Positions 11,933 to 47,600 of a stretch of DNA of 64,000 bases are shown in pieces. The notes below the pieces were generated by a model. That model searched no databases, was not told the origin of the DNA, and saw nothing but the letters and a program-made list of their open reading frames with translations. The position numbers and the translations under genes are program-made. The first letter of the stretch is position 1; every line of letters begins with the position of its first letter. Source of the DNA: Odobenus rosmarus divergens (lineage: Eukaryota; Chordata; Mammalia; Carnivora; Odobenidae); assembly GCF_000321225.1 (NCBI RefSeq), contig NW_004450398.1, positions 2,096,340 to 2,160,339 on the forward strand, in the 5' to 3' direction.

Positions 11933-14898
11933 GAGGAATGACAGGGCAGTTGTCAGGGCAGATCTTAGGGAGTGCCGCCCACGGCAATGCAGGGCTGAGG
12001 GTGAGGAGCAGCTGCAGGCCTGGGGCAGACAGGCCCGGAGACCTCAGCTTTTGCCCTGACGATGCGGGGAGTGGGGGGACAGTGCAGCTCAGGGCCTCTT
12101 CCAGCCCCAGATCTGAAGCCCGCCCACCCCGTCTCAATGGTCATTCTCCCGCAGGATAAGGACGGCCAAAGTCCAGCCAAGCCGGCCCCCACCGTGTCCC
12201 CACCTCCCTGGTTGTGCTCCCAGCTCCAGCCTTCATCCATATCCATTCACACCCAAGCCCCTGTTTTCTGCACCAGGGCTCCTGGGGTTCCCATGTCAGG
12301 GAAAGGGCCACGCTGGGTCCTCTGTCCCACCTGTCACTTGTCCCGGGGACACAGAGTCGGGCCCAGAGGAGGTGTTTGGGAAATGGCCAAGCAGGATACG
12401 AAGTTCCTGTTCCCCCATTAAGACAGACGCTTCTTGGGGGAAGGAGTGACTCTGATACGGGGCTCGAGTTCTGTGCGCTGCCCGGCCCACGGGGTTTCCT
12501 CGGACCCCAGGCCCCTCTGCCGATGACCGAAGTCCCTGTCACCAGAGCTGCTGTCTCCCGAGCCCCCAGCTCTGGGGAGGGCGTTTCCCATGTGTTTTCT
12601 CCAGGTCTTGCATCATCCCTGATGATGGGGGTGAGGGGAGGTGTGGCCCCGTTGTACAGATGTGGAGACTGAGGCCAGAGAGGCCACCCAGACAGGAAGT
12701 GGTGGAGCATGTTCCCAGCCAGGCCTGCCCAACTCTGCATGTTGACCTCCAAGGGCCATCCAGAGGCTGGTGGCTGCCTGAGCCGGGAGCCCCCTTTCCC
12801 TGAGGTTCGTTCTGGCCCCAGGACCAGGGATCAGAGATGGGCTTGCTCTTTGAAACTCTGCTCCCCAATCTCCTCCTGAGCCAGGACCAGCAGAAGGTGA
12901 CTAGTGTCAGGATCCCAGCGGCCATATTCAGTGGTAGCAGTGTGAGGGGACAAAGTCAGTGTTTCCCCAAAGTCTCTGCTCTCAGGAATTCCCCAGAGCC
13001 CATGTTAAATGCAGATTCCCAGGCCCTGGCCTTGGAGATTCATTAGGCCTGGAGCGGGGCCCTGGGGTCTGCCTTTTAACCAGCAGCTGATTTCAAAGCC
13101 AGTTCTCTGCCCATCCCCCAAATTCTGCTGGCTCACTCTGCAGAGGGCGAACGGGGTGTGTGTCCAGGGAGAGCACTGTCTCCTGGGGAGGGAATGCCTA
13201 GGCCCCAGGTCTGGCCCTGGCATCTGCATCCTCAGCCCATGCCCCGGTGTGGTTAGGAAGGAGGAGAGTGGCATGACCTTGTGTTTGTGGGGTGACTTCC
13301 GCATGGTAGGGCCATGGCTAATTCTCGAGACACCCCCAACCTGATGGCCAAGAATGACAGTTTGTCCCCAGATGGGGTTTCCAAGGGGGTTTTCCTACCT
13401 TCTCACCCCCTAGGGACTCTCGGAGCCCCAATTTAACAGCTAGCAACAGCTGGTGATTCTCCCGGTTAGAGGAAAAGCCCCTAAATGTTTTGCAATGGCT
13501 TCTCACCTCCACCTGCCCTCTCCTGAGCATCCGAGGCAGCTGGGGACTAGCGGGGTAGGGGAAGCTTGGGGTCCCCCAGCCTCTTAGTGCGACCCTCGCC
13601 TGTGCCTGGAGCCAGCTTTGGGCTGGAAGAGACAACAGGCCTTTCTAGAAACCTGGGGTTTGCTAGTGTAGATCCTTAATGGTTCAAGGGGCGGTTCAGA
13701 GGCCTGCAGCATCAGCATCACCTGGGAGCTTGTTAGAGCGATGCTTCGCAGGCAGGCCCAGACCGGCTGACCCCTCAAGATGGGCATATGTCCCCAGGAG
13801 AAAGCACCCTCCCCGCACACACACCTGCCAGGCTCTTTGCAGAGTCGACTGGGGGAAGGGAGGGGGTGCTCACCCAGGCATCAGAGCTTAGGCAGCTCCA
13901 GGCAGCTCTGTTTCTTACTCCAACCCCTGGGCACACCCCAGGCCGCTCCTCCCTTCAGGGGGCCAGCAGTGAATGAGTTGGTGTCAGGAGCTTGTGGACC
14001 TGCGGCCTTTTTCCAGGTCACCAGGGGATGGGGGACAGACCCCTCCTGCCCGTGACAGGAGGGCAAAGGCAGGACTAGGGGCCCTGGCATCTAGACTCTC
14101 AGCCCTCTGCTCCTGGGCAGGGGGGTCAGGAGTGGAAGAGGGCAGAAAGGAGCGGAGTGACCTTGTCCTGGGCCAAACAAGACTTGAGGGTGGCAAGCCT
14201 GCTTTCCTGGGAGATACCTGGGGAGGCCTTACCATCCAGAATCACTACCATGTCTGGCACGCAGAGGAGGGAAAAATCTCACTGTGGTCAGCAGATTCAC
14301 CTGTTAAAAGGCAGAGTCCACGGCCTGCACTCCAGGCCTTCCCAGTCTCCAGGGCTGCGGCTGGGAATCTGCTTTTAAGAAGGGCCCGGGAGAATTCTTG
14401 GGATCAGAGACTTTTGGGAAACACTGGCTTTCTCCCAACCCTAAATGAGGCTGCCCAACACTGACATTCATTCGTTCATTCGCTCAGCCATCCGACAACT
14501 ATGCGACATCCACCTCATTCACTGTCCCACCCCACCCCGTTCTTCCCCGATCTCTGTTCCCGGGCCCCGAGTGCGCCTCTGAGCCCGAATCGTCCCCTCT
14601 GTGCCGCCGCTCCGGCTTCGCCCTCCATCCCTCCGCTCTGGGCGGCAGCTCTCGCCGAGGCCCCCAGCGAGCCCGGAGCCCGGGACCCTCCCAAGCCCTG
14701 CCCCCACCCGGGCGGCCGAGCCCACCTCCCCAGCCCGCGGCTGCGCTCTGGGCCCCGCGCGCCCCGCCCCCACCCGAGTTCTGCACCGCGGGGCGCCAGC
14801 CCGGACCCCGCCGCTCCCCACCCTCCCGGCATCCCGGCGCATCGGCGAGAGGCGGAGCCGGAGCCTGGGCTGTGGGCTCCAGGTGCTCTCTGGGGAGG

Positions 14899-40689
<25,791 letters not shown>

Positions 40690-40860
40690 GTGAGCGGCGG
40701 GATGGGGGGGGGGTCGGGGCTCAGCTGTGCCAGTGGGCCAGGGCGCATGGCGGGGCGGGAGCCAGCTGGGGGGCCTGGGCACGGGGCCCTCCCAGGGCTT
40801 CCTGGCCCCCTCCCTCTTCTCCCATGGAACATGTGCAAATTCGACCATGGGTGCAGGCAT

Positions 40861-40924
40861 GAAGAGAGGGGAAAGGAAAGGAGGGGAGGGGAAAGGAAAG
40901 GAGGGGAGGGGGAAGGAAAGGAGA
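40861..40924 (+). repeat. Purine-only tandem tract in the TVP23A 3' UTR
   Basis: Sixty-four bases of G and A only. The 20-base unit GAAAGGAAAGGAGGGGAGGG occurs twice exactly (40871-40890 and 40891-40910), then a partial third unit follows. Runs of four G recur. Confidence 0.93.
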
Positions 40925-41432
40925 CGGAGAGAACCAAGGGATTTGCCCATTCTTCCATGGATGCCCGAAGGGAGATGGAAAACGGGAATTACCTCTTCCC
41001 TCAGTTGTCCGTTCCTATGCATATCCAGGCCATGAGAAGAATTCTAGAGTTTACATCGGTCTCTTTAAGTAATTAAAAAAAACCCTGTAAATGGTCTTGT
41101 AGGACATTGGAAATGACTGGACAGTGAACACATACTAGTTCATGGGGCACGGGCACAGACCCCCTGTTCTGTTTACATCGGTGATTTAAGGGCTTTTTGG
41201 GGCCATCTTCATTTCCCCCTCAATCTAAAGCAGTGGCATTTGGACCATGTTATTCGAAACCATGACTGTGGGTTTTGCAATGGTTCGTTTTTAGGCGTCT
41301 CTTCTGAGGCCACAGTGGCTGAAGCAAGAGGTTCGGTCCTTAAAAAAAGCTTCCAGCAGAGAAGAATTCCCTGACCAACAGGCTGTTGGTTTTCCGGAAG
41401 CAGGCCTTGGGGGAGAGGTCTGAGGAGACATT

Positions 41433-41438
41433 TTTATT
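41433..41438 (-). terminator. NUBP1: Probable NUBP1 polyadenylation signal (AATAAA)
   Basis: On the - strand this reads AATAAA, about 195 bases after the stop. It is the first canonical signal downstream of the NUBP1 stop and predicts cleavage near 41405-41423. Confidence 0.55.
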
Positions 41439-41498
41439 CTTAAGACAGCATGTTTGTGAAGAATGCCTTTATATATGTTGAAAAGTGTAAATACTACA

Positions 41499-41504
41499 AT
41501 TAAA
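41499..41504 (+). terminator. TVP23A: Probable TVP23A polyadenylation signal (ATTAAA)
   Basis: ATTAAA, the most common variant signal, is followed by T/G-rich TGTCTCTG. It is the last such signal before the NUBP1 coding end. A second ATTAAA, at 41072-41077, sits in an A-run and is a weaker candidate. Confidence 0.5.
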
Positions 41505-41632
41505 GTGTCTCTGCAAAAATGACTTCACACCCTACCAGAATCTGGTCCCTTTCTGCCCGAGACCCCCACGCTGTCCCCAGGCTGCTCAGGCTGAGTTGCA
41601 CGCGCAGCTTGCGTCTCAAATGCTCTCGTGTT

Positions 41633-41691
41633 TCAGGAACTGAGGAAGTGCTCTTCTTTTGGCTGATGGTGACCACAGAACTCCTGAATTC
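41633..41691 (-). CDS. NUBP1: NUBP1 last coding exon and stop
   Basis: The acceptor is TGTTCCAG. The exon encodes [18 protein letters not shown] and then TGA, clearly the counterpart of the human IQEFC...SS tail with several substitutions. It completes 320 residues. Confidence 0.94.
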
Positions 41692-44600
41692 CTGGAACAT
41701 GAGACAACACAGCCACAGTGGTGGTGTGCCCGTTTCTCAGGCAGCCCTGCCTCTGTTGGCGGGAGCCGAATCGCCTCACGGCTGAACTCAAATGGTCCTG
41801 TTTCTGCCAATGCCCTGACTCTTTGAAAGTGCACAGCTGGAGATCTTAACATCAGCCCATTCCACAGATCCAGAAGCCCAGGAATGCTGCTATCTGCCCT
41901 GGACACCATTTTCCTGGGCAGAAGGAACTTGCCACAGACCAAAAGCCTATAGCTTTAATGACTGCCCCCACCCCGGCTGCCTTAAAATCCAGGCCCCAGG
42001 GGGCCAATGACCAGCACATTCAGGCTTGCACATGGTGTTCCCTCCATCCCCCCAACCACTTTCTCAAAGATGCCTGGCTTCCTGGGCTGAGGGGTTATCC
42101 CAGCCCCCACGAGCATGACTGTCTCCACCCGAGGCGAATGGCAGTGACCCTGATGACCCACAAAGGGCTCTAAGGGGGATCTTCACACCCAGCCAGGCAG
42201 TGCTCTGAATTCACGGGACTCACACACACACGTACTTTGAATGATACTTCTGTAGGCCAAAGTGGCTGGAGAATCCGGTGCGTCCATCAAAAAAGACTGT
42301 CCTTTGTCGCAACTCTTACCTTAGAGAAATGAAAAAAAAAATCCACAAAGAAAACGGGCAAGGTGAACTGGGGGCTCTTTTGGACCTGTGACATTAAGAA
42401 CTTGAGCGCCCCCCCTCACTTGTAGTGAAAAGCAAAGCGGAGGACACACGCCAGATAACGGGAATATAAATACACCCGTGCAAGGAGACTGCCTGGGCAG
42501 AGCCCCCGTCTGCCTGCTCCGCACTCCTGCAGAAGCAGGTCCGTGGTTCTGCTCCTCCCAGCTGCTCCCCAACCTCAGGTGGGCCCTGGTAAGGGCCGCT
42601 GCCCCCTGGGACAGGGAAACCGATGGACGGAAGGAGCCAGCAGGAGGGGCTGGCAGAGGTGGAGCCCAAGCGAGCCCAAGCTACCCTGGGAATGTGCTGG
42701 ACTAGGGCTGGGAAGTCCCAGGTTCCAGAACAGTCACCTAATGGGCAGTGTGTACCGATTTTCACAGCCCTGGCTGGGACCCCTTTGCTCTCACTGTGTT
42801 CCAAGAACAGGCATTACTATCTGAAGAGCTTGTTTCTGAGGCTTTCTGGAGCTCCTCTGGTGTCGTCTCCACAACTCCCCTCCAGTTACCACCTGCTCCT
42901 ACAGATGAGGCCATCGGGGCGTGGCACCTCCAGCTGGCGGTGCAAGAGCAGGGCTCTGAGGCAGGGGCTGTGGGGCCGGGGCGGGGCTGAGAATCTCAGT
43001 GCCAGAGAGGCAGCACCTCCTTTTGCCATGGAGTTCCCAGCGTGGCCTGGAGTGTGTGCCTTCACACTTTCCTGTCTGTTCCCAGGAATCTGCCTTTGCT
43101 CCCACTGGACAAAAACAGCTCTGGGGGGGGGGTGTCACAGTGACCTCACAACTTTGTCCTCCTTCCCAGCAGAGGACAGCGCTAACCACCCTGCTCTAAT
43201 GCTTGCTGGCCTCGTGATTTCAGCTACAAGTGAGGCTCGAGGCCCCGTAACTTGTCACACAGGCCTGCCCACTAGAAGGCACTTCATTCTCTGAGCTTGG
43301 GACTGCGCAGCAGCTGTTTTCAGGGCCCCCCGCTTTGTTAGCATCTACTGTAAAGTGCTCAGAACCTGGCTGCGTGAAAAACGGCCCGAAAAAGAAAAGC
43401 CTGGCTGAAGCTGGAGCCAGGCAGGAAGGCACACACCTCCCCCTTCCTCTCTCCTTCCATTCTCTGCCAGGCATCGCCCTAACCTCTTGCCCACCACTCC
43501 TGCCCGAGGGACCTGGACGCAGGCAGTGGCACAGGCGGAGGCCACGGCCTACCCACTCACTCGCATGCGCCCCTGCCGTCTACCTGCCCTGAGGGCCTCT
43601 GAGCAGGAGCCGCTGGCTCCCGCACCTGCAGGGAAAAGGCGGGGAAACTCAGCACCACGTCTGGTCAGCGCCAACAGAGTCACCTTCCTGGGTGTCTGTG
43701 CCCCGGCTAAGCAGCAGCTGGAGTTTTCCGGGTCGCATGGGGGAAAGCACAGAGCAGGGTGGGGTTTCGGGGTGGGGGTCTCGGGACCCGCTCCTGGGTG
43801 CCAGGGTTCTCCGAGCAGGTGCTCGGTACCCGCGCGGCCCCTCGAGGCTGTGCCCTCCACGCCATGCTCTCGGCCCCTCCTCTCTACATGCCCCAGTCTC
43901 ACCTGGAGGGTCACCTCCCACGACATTCCTGAACCTGCTGACAAACCTAAGGCCTCCCCTGCCTTGAGACCCAGCATGCGAGGGGGAACCTGGCCCTCCT
44001 CCTGACACTGCCTCCCGTGTTCACTGGGACAGGGAAACCGATGGACGGAAGGAGCCAGCCATACCCCCATCTGCTAGATGGCTCGGACATCTGCCACCTT
44101 TCTCCCCACCCATCAAGTCCTGTCACCTTCCCGCACGTGTGTGTCCCTCTCCCACCATCCCCCTGCGCCCCAGGCCTACTCCCTGCGCTCCCCTGCAGGG
44201 CCACCTGACGGCCTCCCTCTCAGCACTCACCCCCATGCCCTTAAGTCTCCGTTTCTCATATCCTGACCCCTGAAGGCCCAGCTCCAGGCTCGGCTGTACA
44301 GCCGTCCATACCTGGGCTCGAGCCTGCCTTACAGCCTTCTCCCCAGGCTTCCCTCAGGCCCAGGCCCCTCTGCTGACGCTACCGCCCCACCACTTTGCAC
44401 ATCACAGGTGCAGCAAACTTAAGCTAAGTCCAACTCTACCTCAGGGAAACAAAAGCTTGGAGGCAGGTGTCATTTAAAGAGTGTGGGTGACCCAACCATG
44501 CCACTTGGCGAGCTGATACTGGAAAGTGAATACCGGATGGGGATGGGGTCCACCACCACCCCCTGCAGTCTTGCTGCTGCTCATGGAGTGTCTGGAAGGG

Positions 44601-47600
44601 ACCCAGGGCACTCTGGTACTAAAAGGGGAACACTTTTCATGCCATGGGGCCCCTATAGGCAGGCCAACGCCCTCATCTAGTGCTGAGAGAGACAGGGCTG
44701 TCCACACTGTGCTGGACTTCCCGGGAGGCAGGATGTCCTCCTAAGGGGTGTTCGAGGCTAATTCTGCTCATGACTTTCACCTCAGAACCTAATTCCTGTC
44801 TGAGCACGTCCCTGACCAGTCTTCACCCCCACCTTCCAGGCCTCACCCCGCCACCCTCCTCACACGGAGGTCTGCTCACTCCCATGGCGACATGCCCTCG
44901 CAGTTGATGGTTTCTCTTGGCTGGAGGGGAGCTCCGGAGTGTGGGCTCTTCGTCTGCTGCCCCCACCCCCCACCGCCCCCGCCCAGAGTCATGCCCGTGG
45001 CGGGTGAGCAGGGTGTGAAGGCCCCGTCTGGCAACGGACGGTCGGGATGGCATTGAGACTCACCCACCTATGTGTGGGTCCAGAGGCACTTTTCCGAGGA
45101 GCGGGATCTTCAGATCCTGGCACATGACCTCTGCACCCCCTGTTGTTGGTGGGAATATCTGAGATTCTTTCTGAGAGGCAAGTTAAAAGGGAGAATTAGG
45201 ATTTTGTTTCAGATTCATTAAAAATGGACATTTTTAAGCAACTTAAAAAAAATGGCTGTCGAAATGCGAAACGTTAACCACCAGACGAATTTTCATTAAC
45301 TCAGCAACAGACATTTTTGTGATTGCACTTCCCAAAACGACGGAGAAAAGCAGCAATAGTGTCGCCGAGACCCCTTTCCAGGCTTTCTTCCTCCACAGAA
45401 GGGACCGCTTAGCTGAGCCATGGGAGGCTGCGTTCCCACCTTGCACTTCGGGCAGATGAAGACACTCATGTTCTCCACCACTCCGATGATGGGCAGCTTC
45501 ACCTTGTGGCAGAAGTTGATCTCTTTCCGGACATCCTGGAGGGACACCTCCTATCAAGGTTCAAAAGACCATTTGTTTCAAAGTCAAAGTGGAAGAAAGA
45601 GTGTTTTGCGTGGTTGCAGGGATGGCTGGTGCGATGCAGTGGGCTTACCAGCATAAAGCCTTAGAGACTTACTCACCAAGTATCTCTCTGGTGCCAGCCA
45701 CATGCTGAGCCCTATTCTAGGGGCTACTTCCCCCCACATCCTAAAAGGATAAACCCGAATGGCCAAATGGCAAACTTACAATGAATACACAGAAAAATGA
45801 CTTTTACAACACCCCCATGTTCTATTTTCTCATCAATATACACCGAGCCAAACTGTGCCGTATTTTCAAGATCAGCGGAACAGCAAAGTATGGCCTGCGG
45901 GTCCCGTCTGGATGTCTGTTTTTGTGTTAAGACTTATTAATGGGGGCGGGGAGAGAAAGTAGGGGGTGGGGTGGGTGAGGGGGAGATTCTCAGGCAGATC
46001 CACACCCAGCACGGAGCCTTATGCAGGGCTTGATCTCGTGACCGGAGATCGTGACCTGAACCGAAACCTAGAGTTGGACGCTTAACTGACTGAGCCACAC
46101 AGGCGACCTCATCTGTTTTTCTAAAGAAACTTCTGGACACGGCGCCGCCCGGCCCTCTGTATATTATTACTGGCTGCTTTTGTCCTACAGTGGTACAAGT
46201 GCTTGCAACAGAGGCCGTGTGGTTCACAAAACCTAAAATACTATCTGGCCCGTTATACAAAAAGTTCGCTAATCTCTGATCTAGACTATTATGAATGAAA
46301 ACAACTTGATGGATGAGAAAATAAGGACTATTGCCACATTTAGATGAAATTCACTTGTGAACTCCAAAAGTGCCTTCGACAGTAAGTAGCGTATCATCCT
46401 GGCTTGGTACCCTCTCTACTTCTCCCCGGGTCATGGGATCACAGACACACGGTTCCTAGCCTGCTGTTGTCAAGTACGGTCACACCCCACATTTGTGTGC
46501 TCCCCTAGCCTCGGTGGCCCTGACACTCCTGGGCTCCCAAAGGTTCAAGGCTTCGAGTCACCTCTTTCTCCTGACACACACATTTGGTTCTCGGTCCCTT
46601 TGAGACTGAGGTACAGACAAAAAGGCATTTCGCTAGAAAATAAGCTGGTGTCAGCTGCTATTAGTCTCTGCATCTCACTGCACCTCTGCGGTTCTCTCCT
46701 TAATGGTCCTGTAAGTAAAGCCCCTGCTTTGTCAAAAAGGACTCCCAAAAGAGAGCCGCCTGCCTATTGCCAGTGGCTGGGAAGGGCTCTGAGAAGGTGG
46801 GTGACCGTGTTTAAGTCACACTCTCCAGAGACGTTCCACACGAAGAGTACCAAATGCAGGACGTCCTCCCACGGCTTCCTGGAGAAAGGCCAGCATCTGC
46901 TCAGTCTGTTTCCCCCTTGAACTCAAGGGGGACACCATGCTCGCTTTCACAGTAAAATGTGGCTTTGGAGAGGCCACCTTTGTGCCAACTGGATTTTTGT
47001 TGTCTCTTAATAGATGACTTTAGAGTGGTTTTATGTTCACAGCAAAACTGAGCAGAAAGAGTTCCCGTATGCCCCTTGCCCCCCTACCCATAAACCTCCC
47101 CACTATCAACATCCCACATCACAGTGCTCCGTTCCAAATAGATTCTTTTCCTTTTAGGTAATTTGTTTGGGACCTGCCCCTGACAGTACTGCTGGTTTAG
47201 AGCGGGGCCCACTCAGTAAAAATTCAAAAACATTGTTAAGTCCATCTTCACTACCACCCCCTGGGCCAGGTGCTCCCCACTCTCGCCACTTAAGTAGTGT
47301 CCTGCCCTTCCATGTGCCCCCAAGACCCTCTCCCCAGGGCACCAGAGTGATGTCACACACACACCCCGTCATAGCACTCCCCGACCCGGGCACCTTCATG
47401 TGGTGCACGGTGCCTGTCACACGTTGTTGGAGCCCCGTGTGTGCCTCGTGTCTGGCACCCACCTTCCTCCATGAGCCACACAGGCCGTGAGGGAGAACTG
47501 GCCTGTTGTTTCCCTGGTGCCTGGCACGGGGCCCACGCAGAGCTGGTACTCTGCAAAGGTTTGGTGAAACACGAGGGGTGGTATGGACTGATTCACGGAC

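Larger units (their letters stand above)
8981..14480. other. Intergenic left of TVP23A; scattered repeats, no gene seen
   Basis: MIR-like stretches are at about 9225-9340 and 9380-9540 and at 12640-12740. L2-like sequence is at 10330-10560. hAT fragments are at 12988-13090, 13684-13770 and 14325-14425. GC-rich ORFs of 100-200 codons occur, but none resembles a known protein or has exon-like context. CIITA would lie further left by synteny; no CIITA exon is visible. Confidence 0.5.
40690..41520 (+). other. TVP23A: TVP23A 3' UTR
   Basis: This region runs from the TAG to the predicted cleavage zone after ATTAAA at 41499. It contains a 64-base purine-only tract (40861-40924). An earlier ATTAAA at 41072-41077 could give a shorter form. 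Its distal part overlaps the predicted 3' end of NUBP1 on the other strand. Confidence 0.6.

Noticed and set aside
12141..12752. 203-codon - strand ORF in the left intergenic region
   Set aside because: No family resemblance, and it contains a MIR-like repeat at one end.
1..14480. Possible 5' exons of CIITA
   Set aside because: Synteny predicts CIITA to the left, but no exon of it can be recognised here, and the human spacing suggests it lies beyond the window.
42623..43294. 223-codon + strand ORF in NUBP1 intron 9
   Set aside because: No recognisable domain. The GC-rich intron explains the lack of stops.
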